NCBI RefSeq assembly: GCF_947493875.1
Contig: NZ_CANLSU010000004.1
Coordinates: 186,001-250,000, forward strand
Reading direction: 5' to 3'
Origin: an uncultured Marinococcus sp.
GTDB lineage: Bacteria > Bacillota > Bacilli > Bacillales > Marinococcaceae
Length of the DNA stretch: 64,000 bases
The notes beneath the pieces were generated by a model. It was not told where the DNA came from, made no database searches, and worked only from the letters and a program-made list of their open reading frames with translations. Both the position numbers and the translations under genes were made by a program. Numbering within the stretch: the stretch's first letter is position 1; the number at the start of each line of letters is the position of its first letter. This document shows positions 8,752 to 17,820 of this stretch, piece after piece.

Positions 8752-9543
8752 TTACAGAGCCTTTATCAGGCCGCCATCCACGAGCAGTGTCTGGCCAGTC
8801 ACATAGGTGTTGGCAAAGGAGCCGTAAAAAACGACCTGAGCCGCAAACTCCTCCGGCTGCCCATAGCGTCCAAGCGGGATCGCTGCTTCTGATTCACTGC
8901 GCACCTCTTCAGCGCTCTTATTTATTTGTTCAGCCTTTCTTCCATCGAGCTCTGTTACCCGGTCTGTCGCTATTTTTCCGGGCCCAATGGAATTAATGAG
9001 AATACCGTGCGGAGCAAGCTCCTGGGACAGACCTTTGGCAAGGCCCATCAAGCCGGCCCGGAATGTATTCGATAAAATCAAATTATCCAGCGTCTGCTTC
9101 ATCGAAGAAGACGTAATATTAACAATCCGGCCGCCCCCGCTCTGCTTCATTGAAGGCAGTACTGCACGTATGGCACGCACAAAGCTCATCAGGTTTAAGT
9201 CAAACGCCTTCTGCCAGTCCCCGTCATCGAAATCATCAAACGTGCCGGCAGGAGGACCACCGGCGTTATTAACGAGCACATCGACCGGACCGAACGCTTC
9301 TACGGTATATTCAACGAGCGCCTTTACCTCCGCTTCTTTCGTAATATCGCACACATAATAGCTCACCCGGCCGCGGCCGCTCAAAGACAAAAGCTCTTTT
9401 TCCGCCTCTCTAAGGCTCTCCTCCGAGCGGCCCGTAATCACGATGTCAGCACCTTCCTTGGCAAATGCGGCGGCCGATGCTTTTCCAAGCCCCCGGCTTG
9501 ACGCCAATACAAGCACTGTTTTTCCTGCAAGCTTCAAATCCAT
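8752..9543 (-). CDS. short-chain dehydrogenase/reductase, atypical active site
   Basis: A 263-residue SDR with a clear NAD(P) loop (LASSRGLGKASAAAFAKEGA, residue ~12) and NNAGGPP. At the position of the catalytic YxxxK it reads SNTFR (LILSNTFRAGLMGLAK, near residue 160), so the Tyr and Lys of the classical tetrad are missing, while the upstream Ser (NITSSS) is kept. Similar SNxxR variants are known in a branch annotated as FabG-like; whether they are active reductases is not something the sequence tells. ATG at 9543 has AAGGAGAGC upstream. It precedes, on the same strand, nothing within 300 bases, and converges with the OYE gene. Confidence 0.85.
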   Translation of the reverse strand: MDLKLAGKTVLVLASSRGLGKASAAAFAKEGADIVITGRSEESLREAEKELLSLSGRGRVSYYVCDITKEAEVKALVEYTVEAFGPVDVLVNNAGGPPAGTFDDFDDGDWQKAFDLNLMSFVRAIRAVLPSMKQSGGGRIVNITSSSMKQTLDNLILSNTFRAGLMGLAKGLSQELAPHGILINSIGPGKIATDRVTELDGRKAEQINKSAEEVRSESEAAIPLGRYGQPEEFAAQVVFYGSFANTYVTGQTLLVDGGLIKAL

Positions 9544-9578
9544 GCTTTGCTCTCCTTTTTTCTGCGAACCGGGTGTAT

Positions 9579-10277
9579 TTATACCGGTGGCTGCATCTGT
9601 TTTGTTTCTTCTATTAGCTCTTCGGTATCAAATTCGTCCTCAATTTTTCGTTTAAGTACGTAGCCGAGCACAGCTATCATCAGCGCTACCGCCCCCAGAA
9701 TAATCATTTTCACTGGCTCGAACGAAAGAATACTCGAGCCAAAAAAGCCAAGCAGAATGGCTCTTGGTATGGTGCCGAGCAGAGTTGCCCCCAGGTACTG
9801 CTTCCAGCCTACGTCCATCCGGGCGCTGAGGGACGTTAATAAATCATAATGAAGCACCGGAATAAGCCGGAGCATTAATAAAAATTTGAAGCCGTGCTCC
9901 TCAAGCTCTTCCTTGATTTTATCCAGTTCCTCCATATTTTTCTTATCTAAATTTAAATCTCCTGCCTTGCGTCTTTTCGTAAAAAAAGAAACAGAAGCGC
10001 CAAGAACGGCTCCAAGAAAAATAAGGAGGGCGCCCAGCCAGTGCCCAAACAAAAAACCGGCAGCTATGGCGACCACGGGCAATGGAATCAGCAGATACGG
10101 CCGGATCGCAAATAACAGCAGCAGAACAATCGGTCCTAAAAATCCGATGCTTTCCATCCATCCTTTCACATCCTCAGGGTTGAGGTGCAGGTAAAAGCGG
10201 GAAAGCATCAGAATCAGAAACGCGGCACTTACCGTAATTGTCAGCCGTAGAGCATAGTGTTTTAATTTTGCTTTCAT
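9579..10277 (-). CDS. TVP38/TMEM64 (VTT/DedA-like) membrane protein
   Basis: A 232-residue integral membrane protein with about five or six hydrophobic segments. The hallmark is the conserved core PVVAIAAGFLFGHWLGAL followed by a glycine-rich turn (FLGAVLGASVSFF) near residue 75-100, and the second conserved Gly/Pro-rich segment (ATLLGTIPRAILLGFFGSS) near residue 175. Family members act in membrane lipid scrambling or are of unknown function in bacteria. ATG at 10277 is preceded by AAGGAGG. It lies 35 bases upstream of the SDR gene on the same strand, so the two may be cotranscribed. Confidence 0.85.
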   Translation of the reverse strand: MKAKLKHYALRLTITVSAAFLILMLSRFYLHLNPEDVKGWMESIGFLGPIVLLLLFAIRPYLLIPLPVVAIAAGFLFGHWLGALLIFLGAVLGASVSFFTKRRKAGDLNLDKKNMEELDKIKEELEEHGFKFLLMLRLIPVLHYDLLTSLSARMDVGWKQYLGATLLGTIPRAILLGFFGSSILSFEPVKMIILGAVALMIAVLGYVLKRKIEDEFDTEELIEETKQMQPPV

Positions 10278-10480
10278 CGAGCCTTCCTCCTTATTATCTA
10301 TCTTTATTATAGCGGAGAAGCGGGGTCCTACACCTTATTTCCAAAAAAATAATATTTGTAAACACGGTCTATTTTACGAGTATGGGCAAAAAACTTTCCA
10401 TCTCTTCTTTTTTTAGTTAAGCTGAAGCAGGTTTAAGCTTTTCCTTCAATCATACCTTCGCTTAGAAAGGCGGTCTACAT

Positions 10481-11689
10481 ATGAACCAATTAACCGGATT
10501 CAAGCGGGCCCGTTTTGTTATCCTGCTTGGAGCACTTGCAGCACTTATTCCTTTGACTATTGATATGTACCTCCCCGCCCTGCCTGATATTACCGACTCC
10601 TACGAAACCAGTGCCTCTACCGTACAGCTGAGCTTGACAGCCTGTCTGCTCGGGCTCGGGGTTGGCCAGCTCGTTGCCGGAGCTCTCAGTGACGTGTACG
10701 GCCGGCGCCGGCCGCTGATTATCGCTCTAATCGTTTATATTGCTGCGTCAGCCGCCTGTATTTTTGCGCCGAATATTTTCATCCTGATCGCCGGTCGTTT
10801 TATACAGGGCTTTGCTGCGTCAGCCGGACTCGTTATTTCCCGGGCAATTGTCCGGGACGTCAGCAACGGGGCTGAACTCACAAAGCTGTTTGCCCTGCTG
10901 ATGCTCGTCAATAACCTTGTGCCGCTGCTCGCCCCTTCCATAGGGAGCGGAGTGCTCCTTTTCACCAGCTGGCCCGGAATCTTTTTGACACTGTCTGTAC
11001 TAGGTACTATTCTGCTGCTGGTCACAGTGTTCCGTTTAGGCGAGACGCTTCCTGTGGAAGAACGGGTGTCGAGCAATCTCAGCACTACCTTCAGTAATTT
11101 TCTATCTCTTCTTAAAGACCGGCAGTTCTCGGGGTACGCTCTATCCCAGGGCTTTATGATCGGCGGTATTTTTGCCTATGTGGCCGGCACTCCGTTTATT
11201 TATCAAAATATATACGGTGTATCCCCACAGGTGTTCAGTATTCTGTTTGGGTTAAACGGACTCGGTCTTCTGCTTGGCACGTTTATGGTTGGCCGCTTTG
11301 CTTCCGTCATTCCTGAAAAAATATTTCTTGAATCCGGACTTGTGATGGCTTTTGTCGCCGGACTCGCTCTGCTTGTGGTCGTTATTTTTGAAGGACCGCT
11401 CTGGGGCATTGTACTGCCTATTCTGTTTTTTGTTACCTCTATCGGCTTTGTCGCCACCTCGTCGTTTTCTCTTGCGATGGAAACCCAGAGCCATATTGCC
11501 GGCAGCGCTTCAGCACTCTTAGGTCTTCTTCCGTTTGTGCTCGGTGCTGTTACCGCCCCTATGGTTGGTATTGCCGGCGAAGATACGGCCATTCCCATGG
11601 GGCTGACTATCTTTTTGATGAGCGCGTTAGCCCTTGCAACGTATTTCTTCATGGCTAAACGTGGCGGGCCGGCAGAAAAGCCGGCTTGA
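10481..11689 (+). CDS. Bcr/CflA-family multidrug efflux MFS transporter
   Basis: A 402-residue, 12-TM drug:H+ antiporter of the major facilitator superfamily (DHA1, Bcr/CflA branch). The early TM1 motif PLTIDMYLPALPDI and the loop GALSDVYGRRRPLI (motif A between TM2 and TM3, near residue 70-83) are typical of this branch, as is GRFIQGFAASAGLVISRAIVRD near residue 108. ATG at 10481 follows AGAAAGGCGG. No local regulator is adjacent. Substrate is unknown; family members export chloramphenicol-like drugs, bicyclomycin or sulfonamides. Confidence 0.87.
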   Translation: MNQLTGFKRARFVILLGALAALIPLTIDMYLPALPDITDSYETSASTVQLSLTACLLGLGVGQLVAGALSDVYGRRRPLIIALIVYIAASAACIFAPNIFILIAGRFIQGFAASAGLVISRAIVRDVSNGAELTKLFALLMLVNNLVPLLAPSIGSGVLLFTSWPGIFLTLSVLGTILLLVTVFRLGETLPVEERVSSNLSTTFSNFLSLLKDRQFSGYALSQGFMIGGIFAYVAGTPFIYQNIYGVSPQVFSILFGLNGLGLLLGTFMVGRFASVIPEKIFLESGLVMAFVAGLALLVVVIFEGPLWGIVLPILFFVTSIGFVATSSFSLAMETQSHIAGSASALLGLLPFVLGAVTAPMVGIAGEDTAIPMGLTIFLMSALALATYFFMAKRGGPAEKPA

Positions 11690-11898
11690 TAATCTAAACG
11701 AATCACGACTTTGGATGTAAAAAAACAGAGAACTCAGGCATAAATTTTTTAAAATGCTGGAGTACAAGCCTGTTTCTCTCTAGGTATATGCTCATTCTTT
11801 TTTTCTCTGCTTGCAAGCAGTAATTCCTGCTTATTGGCAAAAGATCAAAATTTTCTTACATTTTATTTAGATCTTTTATACATATCAGGGGGGATTAC
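11690..11898. other. intergenic region upstream of the secreted nucleotidase
   Basis: About 209 bases between the efflux gene and the nucleotidase gene. It holds a long imperfect hairpin (CAGGC at about 11734 pairing with GCCTG at about 11768), a perfect 14-bp palindrome CTGCTTGCAAGCAG at 11807-11820, and three T/A-rich hexamers at exact 11-base spacing (11856, 11867, 11878) discussed under rejected items. GGGGGG just before the ATG serves as ribosome binding site. No gene is seen. Confidence 0.5.
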
Positions 11899-13614
11899 AT
11901 GAGCAATTTATATTTACGATGGGGGATTGCCGCGGGCGCTTCTGCCGCTGCTTTCGTACTGCCCGCAGTCAGTGCCGGAGCAGCAGAGGGCGAAACGGAA
12001 GTCACAGTCATCCATGCTAATGACATCCATTCATCCATTGAGGATATGGGAAAGCTTGCGGGCTACATTGATGAGAAAAAAGCAGAATCAGATCATGTCG
12101 TGTTTGTAAGCCCCGGAGATATTTTCAGCGGTGACCCGGTAGTTGATCTGCAGGACGGCGCTCCTATGGTCGACTTAATGAACGATGTCGGACTTGAAAC
12201 GATGACGATCGGCAACCATGAATTTGATTACGGCCAGGAAGTCTTCGCCCAGAATGAAGCAGACAGTGACTTCACCTGGATCAGTGCCAATACATCCATT
12301 GAAGACAGCTCGATTCCTATTGAAGAACCCGCCGCCTATGATGAAATTAACGTTGACGGCATCGATATCGCTCTTCTTGGACTGACCCAGGCACCACCTG
12401 CCACAGCACCTGACGGCATCGGGGGCCTCAGCTTTGACAATGACTATGCAGGGGTGGCAGAGACATACGAAGGTCTCGGAGAAGATGCAGACCTTTTTCT
12501 TGCCCTCACTCACATAGGCTACAGTGAGGACGAGCAGCTCGCAGAGGACGTGGACTTTTTTGACGCCATTATTGGCGGCCATACACATACTGTCCTTGAA
12601 GAGCCAGCCGTCGTGAACGGCACACCTATTGCCCAGGCAGGCTCAAGCCTCGACTTCATCGGAGAAATGACCTTTACCCTCGATGATGAAACCGGAGAAG
12701 TAACAAATACTGAAGGGCAGCTGCACGATATCGATAGCATAGAAGCGATGAATGAAGACGTTCAGGCGAAGGCGGATGATTATATCGCAGAAGCCGATGA
12801 ACTGCTGGGGGAAGTCATCGGGGAAACAAATACCGGCCTGTCCAGAGACAACCGCTATGAGGAAGACGCTCCGCTTGGTAACTTCTGGACTGATTCCATG
12901 CGCTACACTACGGATACAGACGTGGCCGTTTATAACAACGGCGGTCTGCGGGCTGGCATCGACCCTGGCGAGATTACTGCCAGAGATATTTATTCCATTG
13001 AACCATTTGGAAATAATATCGTTGAAATGAATATGACAGGGGAAGCTCTCGAAAATGTCATCGAGCAGTCCTATAATCGCAGCGAGCAGGTGGACCTGCA
13101 GACGTCCGGACTGAACTATACCATTTATACGACCGAAGACGGCGCATTTAACGGAGCAGAGCTCACTATTGACGGAGAGCCGATCGAAAGCACGGAAACC
13201 TACTCGGTCGCACTGCCAAACTTCCTCGCGGACGGCGGGGACGGCTATAATTTTGAAGGGGAAATTGTTCAGCCTGATGCCGGTCTTGTGACCAACAGTA
13301 TGATCACCTATGCTGAATTCTTAATGGACACGGAGGGCGCCGTCGATTATGAAACAGAGGGACGGATCAGCCTTGAAGTCGGAGAACCGGCCGTTGAAGA
13401 ACCGGAAGCTCCCGTTGAGAATGTTACAAAAGAATGTATTATCGATGAAGTGCATGAACTGGTGCCAAACGGCAATCCAAACAAAAATGACTCCGGCTTT
13501 AACCGTGGTCAGCTGATTTCTGTACTTCAAAAGTATAAAAACGGTAAAGACGTCGAAGTTCCTGCTGCAGCAGAGCCGGCTAAGGAATGCATCGATCAGG
13601 CTCAGGCAGAGTAA
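11899..13614 (+). CDS. secreted bifunctional metallophosphatase / 5'-nucleotidase
   Basis: A 571-residue exported enzyme that hydrolyses nucleotides or related phosphoesters outside the cell. A signal peptide covers roughly residues 1-28 (LRWGIAAGASAAAFVLPAVSAGA). The mature N-terminal calcineurin-like domain starts at once with HANDIHSS (metal ligands His39, Asp42, His44), then GDIFSGDPVVDL, GNHEFDYG and GGHTHTV. The C-terminal 5'-nucleotidase domain has VYNNGGLRAGIDPGEIT and DGGDGYNF near residue 450. It ends in a ~60-residue tail with two Cys (KECIIDE and KECIDQ) and no LPxTG or TM anchor. The protein is extremely rich in Asp and Glu, in keeping with a salt-adapted secreted protein. A strong terminator follows. 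Confidence 0.92.
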   Translation: MSNLYLRWGIAAGASAAAFVLPAVSAGAAEGETEVTVIHANDIHSSIEDMGKLAGYIDEKKAESDHVVFVSPGDIFSGDPVVDLQDGAPMVDLMNDVGLETMTIGNHEFDYGQEVFAQNEADSDFTWISANTSIEDSSIPIEEPAAYDEINVDGIDIALLGLTQAPPATAPDGIGGLSFDNDYAGVAETYEGLGEDADLFLALTHIGYSEDEQLAEDVDFFDAIIGGHTHTVLEEPAVVNGTPIAQAGSSLDFIGEMTFTLDDETGEVTNTEGQLHDIDSIEAMNEDVQAKADDYIAEADELLGEVIGETNTGLSRDNRYEEDAPLGNFWTDSMRYTTDTDVAVYNNGGLRAGIDPGEITARDIYSIEPFGNNIVEMNMTGEALENVIEQSYNRSEQVDLQTSGLNYTIYTTEDGAFNGAELTIDGEPIESTETYSVALPNFLADGGDGYNFEGEIVQPDAGLVTNSMITYAEFLMDTEGAVDYETEGRISLEVGEPAVEEPEAPVENVTKECIIDEVHELVPNGNPNKNDSGFNRGQLISVLQKYKNGKDVEVPAAAEPAKECIDQAQAE

Positions 13615-13628
13615 CAATATAATATCCT

Positions 13629-13660
13629 TCAGGACCGGGAAGACCCGGTCCTGATTTTTT
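13629..13660 (+). terminator. intrinsic terminator of the nucleotidase gene
   Basis: Perfect 11-bp stem TCAGGACCGGG with its complement, AAGA loop, then TTTTTT. Confidence 0.92.
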
Positions 13661-13736
13661 ACTGGTTTACTTTCTCCTTTGATCATGCCTTTTCATCACA
13701 GGAAACGCTATTATATCCTGATGAGGAGGCATTATT

Positions 13737-14705
13737 ATGAGTTATGTATCTTTAGTTCCGTTCCGAAAAGAAAGCGATGCTTCTGTCACATCTTACGTAC
13801 CGGCTGGTGTAGAAATGATCGAAGCACCGCAGCAGTGGGAAGAAACATCTCAGGGCGCAGGCAATGTTGTCGCGGTCATTGATACCGGCTGCCAGACGGA
13901 TCACCCTGATCTGCAGCATCAAATTATCGGCGGGCTCAACTTTACCAGGGATTACCTGGGGGACCCAGCAAATTTTGAAGACAATAACGGACATGGCACT
14001 CACGTGGCCGGCACTATCGCCGCGGCCAAGAATGGCCTTGGTATTGTCGGCGTTGCCCCTAAAGCCGGGCTGCTGATTTTAAAAGCACTGAACGGATCAG
14101 GAAGCGGGAGCATGCAGGGAATTATCGAGGCTGTCCGCTACGCGGTTTCCTGGCGGGGCACTAACGGAGAACGGGTACGTGTAATCAGCATGTCCCTCGG
14201 CGGTCCCAAGGACGTCCCTGAGCTGCACGAGGCCATTAAAGAAGCCGTTGCGGCCGATATTGCTGTTGTCTGTGCCGCTGGAAATGAAGGAGACGGGAAC
14301 GTCGATACTGAAGAGTTTGCCTATCCGGGTGCTTATAATGAAGTTATTCAGGTCGGGGCGGTGAACTTTTCCAGTGAGTTGACCCCGTTTACAAATACCA
14401 ACGACGAAATTGATCTCACAGCGCCAGGGGCTTCGATTTTATCTACGTATGTGGGGAGCTCCTACACCAGGCTGAGCGGCACTTCCATGGCAGCTCCTCA
14501 CGTTTCCGGCGCTCTTGCCCTTGTAATCAACTGGGCAGAAGAAGGCTTTGGCCGGCGCATTTCCGAACCGGAGATGTATGCCCAGCTGCTCCGCCGCACT
14601 GTTCCTCTCGGCTATCCATTGAGCGCAGAGGGCAGCGGCCTGCTGATGCTCGGCACTGTTAAACGTCTAGCCCAGGGAGCCCAAAGTGAAACCGTCGTCC
14701 GCTGA
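13737..14705 (+). CDS. intracellular subtilisin-like serine protease (ISP type, S8 family)
   Basis: A 322-residue subtilase without a signal peptide. Catalytic residues are visible as Asp49 ([13 protein letters not shown]), His86 ([11 protein letters not shown]) and Ser250 ([13 protein letters not shown]), with the oxyanion Asn in CAAGNEGDG near 183. The short N-terminus carries SLVPFR, matching the LIPY-type propeptide that blocks the active site in Bacillus intracellular subtilisins until it is cleaved, and [20 protein letters not shown] is typical of that group. It is therefore likely a cytoplasmic protease. ATG at 13737 has GAGGAGG upstream. It lies behind the nucleotidase terminator and ends at a bidirectional terminator. 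Confidence 0.93.
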   Translation: MSYVSLVPFRKESDASVTSYVPAGVEMIEAPQQWEETSQGAGNVVAVIDTGCQTDHPDLQHQIIGGLNFTRDYLGDPANFEDNNGHGTHVAGTIAAAKNGLGIVGVAPKAGLLILKALNGSGSGSMQGIIEAVRYAVSWRGTNGERVRVISMSLGGPKDVPELHEAIKEAVAADIAVVCAAGNEGDGNVDTEEFAYPGAYNEVIQVGAVNFSSELTPFTNTNDEIDLTAPGASILSTYVGSSYTRLSGTSMAAPHVSGALALVINWAEEGFGRRISEPEMYAQLLRRTVPLGYPLSAEGSGLLMLGTVKRLAQGAQSETVVR

Positions 14706-14721
14706 CCCGGCGGGTATACAA

Positions 14722-14752
14722 AAAAGCCAGGCCGGATGCCGGTCTGGCTTTT
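14722..14752. terminator. bidirectional intrinsic terminator
   Basis: Stem AAAAGCCAGGCCGG paired with CCGGTCTGGCTTTT around ATG, one mismatch. It separates the convergent protease and DUF2294 genes. Confidence 0.88.
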
Positions 14753-14767
14753 ACATAATTTATAAAG

Positions 14768-15487
14768 CTATTCTGCCGCTGATACAGGGTCCGTAACAAA
14801 TACCACAACGCTTGTATCATTATAAAAATCCCAGTCCACGAAAATATCATGTACCTTCGCTCCAAACAGCTTATCAAAGCGTATCTCGTTTAACAATTGC
14901 TTTTCCAGATGGCGCTTCGCGGTTTTCAGGTTTGCTCCATGGCCCAGGCTGATTAATTCTTTTTCAATCAGAATTAAGATACCTGTCCGAGCCGCAATCA
15001 ATGTCCGCTCGTTAATTTGATACATCGCAATATCGTCAGGAATTTTTTCTGTTTTGGCACTGACATCGTTCACTTTTCTTTTAATGTTTTCGATATATTC
15101 CGGACGTTTCTTTTCATTTTTGGTTTTCAATTCCTGTGAATTTAAGGCAGTAATCATGCCCGAGCGGTTTTCGATATTCCAGTCAAAGTAAAACTCCCAG
15201 CCCTCTATATCTGCAATCCTTGAAAGATAATGCTTTACTTCCGGAAGGATCTGCTCCATCATGGTCTCCCGAAGCTCTTCCACAGCTTCCTGGTTTCTCT
15301 GCCCCATGATCACCTGCTCCATCGGGGACAGAAACTTGCGGATGTGCATTACGATGCAATGAGGATCAATGCTGACGTAGACCGATTCAGGCCCCTTCCC
15401 AAAGTGATCCCGTAATAATTTTCCGAGGTAGCTTCCCAACTGCTTCTGTTGTTCCTGGAGATCTTCACCTGAGTGATTTTCCGCCAT
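14768..15487 (-). CDS. DUF2294 (MpsC-like) protein with two tandem domains
   Basis: A 239-residue soluble protein. Residues ~15-125 match the DUF2294 pattern (LGKLLRDHFGKGPESVYVSI, then EFYFDWNIENRSGMITAL). Residues ~150-235 repeat the same plan in a second copy: a helix, two strands, and VHDIFVDWDFYNDTSVVVFV in place of the first copy's WEFYFDWNIENRSG ending. The function of this family is poorly known; it is listed in domain collections as part of a Na+-translocating membrane-potential system (MpsC), which I have not verified for this protein. ATG at 15487 is preceded by GGAGGAGAGG. Monocistronic. Confidence 0.75.
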   Translation of the reverse strand: MAENHSGEDLQEQQKQLGSYLGKLLRDHFGKGPESVYVSIDPHCIVMHIRKFLSPMEQVIMGQRNQEAVEELRETMMEQILPEVKHYLSRIADIEGWEFYFDWNIENRSGMITALNSQELKTKNEKKRPEYIENIKRKVNDVSAKTEKIPDDIAMYQINERTLIAARTGILILIEKELISLGHGANLKTAKRHLEKQLLNEIRFDKLFGAKVHDIFVDWDFYNDTSVVVFVTDPVSAAE

Positions 15488-15763
15488 TGTCCTCTCCTCC
15501 TCATAGTGTGTACACCGGTTATATTCAAAGATCCTGGAAAAAGATCTATGTATTAATTGAAAAATAAAGGCCTACCTCCCCGGGAAGGCCGGCCGTTGTG
15601 CCCACAAATATCACCTTAATAAATGATATTCTATTATTACATTCCCACCCTGGCGCTTTGTTCAATCGTTTAATTTCAATAATCTGAGTTTAAGCTGCGT
15701 TTTTTGGACAAAAGCCCATACAAAAAGCCGGACACTTTTTCAGCGCCGGCCCTTCTCCTGTAT

Positions 15764-15928
15764 CTACCTCATACTCCGTACATCAAAACGATTTCTGCGT
15801 TCCCTGGCGAGCAGCCGGTAAACAGCTTGCTGCCGACTTTGCACACGCATGGTCCACCGTGTTTTTATGATGAAAATCACGGAAGAAAAAACAGCTCCAA
15901 TCAGCAGTCCAATCAAAAAACCAAGCAT
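15764..15928 (-). CDS. small single-span membrane protein (54 residues)
   Basis: A 54-codon gene: ATG at 15928, stop TAG at 15764-15766. GGGAGGGG precedes the start by about 5 bases. The product starts MLGFLIGLLIGAVFSSVIFI, one uninterrupted TM helix with two GxxxG-type spacings. The following ~33-residue tail is very basic (TRWTMRVQSRQQ, LLARERRNRFDVR) and would lie in the cytoplasm by the positive-inside rule. Not recognised. A hairpin (GGCCT..AGGCC near 15568-15590) lies downstream and may terminate it. The strong RBS and the clean TM-plus-basic-tail design support a real gene. Confidence 0.65.
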   Translation of the reverse strand: MLGFLIGLLIGAVFSSVIFIIKTRWTMRVQSRQQAVYRLLARERRNRFDVRSMR

Positions 15929-16024
15929 GAAACCCCTCCCAAATAGTGGTAAAATGTTAGAATTACCATAACAAGGACGTAGAGGTATTAGTCTTAGCAG
16001 CTGTTTCCTGTTATGTACGAAGTA

Positions 16025-16354
16025 CTATAATTTTGGTTCGTAGAATTCTACACGGAGGCCTTCAAGCGTCAGTTCCTCCGGCTTCCATTCCCCTTCTTCA
16101 AGCAGCCCTTCCCGGGTAAACACAAGGGAGTCCCTGTCCTGAAAATCTTCAAGCTCCCAGTAGAGCACCCGCTGTTCCTCCTGATAGATTTCAAGGTACG
16201 CGGCATTCGAATTTTCCTTTGCATGGCCTTTAAATAAACCAAAAGGGAATGTTTTTTTAGACCGGTCTCCCATTTTTCTGAACATGAATTTATGTGTTTC
16301 ATCAACGGTGCCGTATATTTCATTTTCATGTATATTAATTTCTATTGTTCTCAA
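16025..16354 (-). CDS. hypothetical protein, acidic, soluble
   Basis: 109 residues, no recognised domain. A TTG at 16354 begins translation with AAAAGGAG 8 bases upstream. The predicted product alternates strand-like stretches (MRTIEINIHENEIYGTV, VLYWELEDF, LRVEFYEPKL) and is rich in Glu, suggesting a small all-beta or mixed protein. Monocistronic, 96 bases upstream (in transcription order) of the small membrane protein gene. Function unknown. Confidence 0.55.
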   Translation of the reverse strand: MRTIEINIHENEIYGTVDETHKFMFRKMGDRSKKTFPFGLFKGHAKENSNAAYLEIYQEEQRVLYWELEDFQDRDSLVFTREGLLEEGEWKPEELTLEGLRVEFYEPKL

Positions 16355-16584
16355 TGTATCGCTCCTTTTCTGTATTTATTTCCGACTGATAGTTACTTAT
16401 CAATAAAGAGCTCTCTATTCTTTAACGTTATGCAGAGCTGTAGAGAAATAACAGATTTACCATACTTCTTTACTACCCTCATTTTTTCCCATGTAATCTT
16501 TCTTTAAGGAATTACCGCAACCTTTTCTCCCTCTGTACGTAGTTTTGATATACTGGATCCAGTTTCTACGAAGGAGGACATCAG

Positions 16585-17784
16585 ATGGCCCAGGCAGTAT
16601 CTCTAAAAGAACGTATACATACTATCGACATGCTAAGAGGCTTTGCCCTGCTCGGCATTATACTGGCAAACATGGCTGCCTTTAAAGCTTTAGGCTTCAG
16701 CCAGTACGCAGACATGGTAAATACCAGCCTGACGGAGACCAAAGCGGCCGGTCAAACGATTAATACGCTGTTGGACTTTTTTGTAATTGGAAAATTTTAT
16801 CCCCTGTTTTCTTTTTTATTCGGGCTTGGATTTTATATGTTCTACAAACGGCTTGTGGAAAAAAACCTTCCCGCTGACCGGATTTTTCAGCGCCGGCTTC
16901 TTTTTTTACTGTTTATCGGCTTGATTCATCTCGTTTTTTTATGGTCAGGCGATATTCTTCATTTATATGCAGTGACCGGCTTCTTTCTGCTTATGTTCAC
17001 CCATAGAAGCAGTAAAGCAGTTTTAGCGTGGGCTCTTGGGCTGATCCTTGCCTCGTGCTTCTTTATGTCGCTTCTCTTAACTGCAGCCTCCGCGGGCACT
17101 GCCTCAATGAATCCCGGGTCTTCTGCCCGGCAGTCCGTTGCCTCCGGCATTTCTGTCATGGCAAACGGCTCCTACGGCGATATTTTATCCTACCGGCTGA
17201 GTAATGAAGTCATATTCGTCCTGCTCCAGCTTCCGTTTTCTCTCCCCTTCATTCTTGGGTTATTTCTTCTTGGCTTCTATTTTGGACGCCGGAGCATGTT
17301 TACAGAAGCTGAAGCTCGTTTGAAGTCATGGAAGCGTCTCTGGCTGCACAGCCTGTGGCTTGGCATTATCCTGAATGCCCTGGTCACAGCATTTAAGCAG
17401 GAATGGATAACCCTGCCCTGCGGCCTCAGCACCGGACTCGGAGAGGGCCTGAATTATTTGGCCGGACCGGTGATGATGCTGTTTTACGTGTCGTCCTTTG
17501 TGCTGGCTGCAAAAAAACCAGGCCTGCGCCGCTTTCTGCTTCCTTTCGCCTCCATGGGGAGACTTGCTTTAACGAACTACCTGCTGCAGACGGTTATTGC
17601 TGTTCTCCTGTTCCATGGCTACGGTCTGGGGCTGTTCGGAGAGGCTTCTGTTACAGGCGGTTTTACTGCAGCGTTACTCATTTACTTTATTCAGCTCGCC
17701 GGCAGCCACTGGTATCTGAAAAAATTTTCCCAGGGGCCCATGGAATATCTGTGGCGCAAATGGACCTACGCCCGTACAGCGTGA
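16585..17784 (+). CDS. DUF418 / YeiB-family membrane protein
   Basis: A 399-residue polytopic membrane protein. The N-terminus carries the family opener IDMLRGFALLGIILANM. The middle has FGLGFYMFYKRL, WSGDILHLYAVTGFFLL and a long loop. The C-terminal DUF418 domain contains GRLALTNYLLQTVI near residue 330 and ends with GPMEYLWRKWTY. I count about ten hydrophobic segments. These proteins are distantly related to acyltransferase-3 and heparan N-acetyltransferase-like proteins; the physiological role is unknown. ATG at 16585 has AAGGAGG at 7 bases, and TATACT lies 34 bases upstream as a probable -10. Confidence 0.88.
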   Translation: MAQAVSLKERIHTIDMLRGFALLGIILANMAAFKALGFSQYADMVNTSLTETKAAGQTINTLLDFFVIGKFYPLFSFLFGLGFYMFYKRLVEKNLPADRIFQRRLLFLLFIGLIHLVFLWSGDILHLYAVTGFFLLMFTHRSSKAVLAWALGLILASCFFMSLLLTAASAGTASMNPGSSARQSVASGISVMANGSYGDILSYRLSNEVIFVLLQLPFSLPFILGLFLLGFYFGRRSMFTEAEARLKSWKRLWLHSLWLGIILNALVTAFKQEWITLPCGLSTGLGEGLNYLAGPVMMLFYVSSFVLAAKKPGLRRFLLPFASMGRLALTNYLLQTVIAVLLFHGYGLGLFGEASVTGGFTAALLIYFIQLAGSHWYLKKFSQGPMEYLWRKWTYARTA

Positions 17785-17790
17785 ACCTAA

Positions 17791-17820
17791 AAGGCAGCCG
17801 CTCAAGCGCAGCTGCCTTCA
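17791..17820. terminator. hairpin between convergent genes
   Basis: AAGGCAGC and GCTGCCTT pair across a 12-base loop that itself can fold (CGCTCAAGCG). The downstream T tract is poor, so termination efficiency is uncertain. Confidence 0.55.

Noticed and set aside
11856-11883. Three hexamers TTACAT, TTAGAT, ATACAT at exact 11-base spacing before the nucleotidase gene, resembling a PhoP (Pho) box.
   Set aside because: They end only 15 bases before the ATG, leaving no room for a -10 and start site downstream, and the region is very AT-rich. Worth a check only if phosphate control is shown.
15704-15946. 80-codon open frame on the forward strand.
   Set aside because: No RBS and a low-complexity product; it overlaps the better supported small membrane protein gene on the reverse strand.
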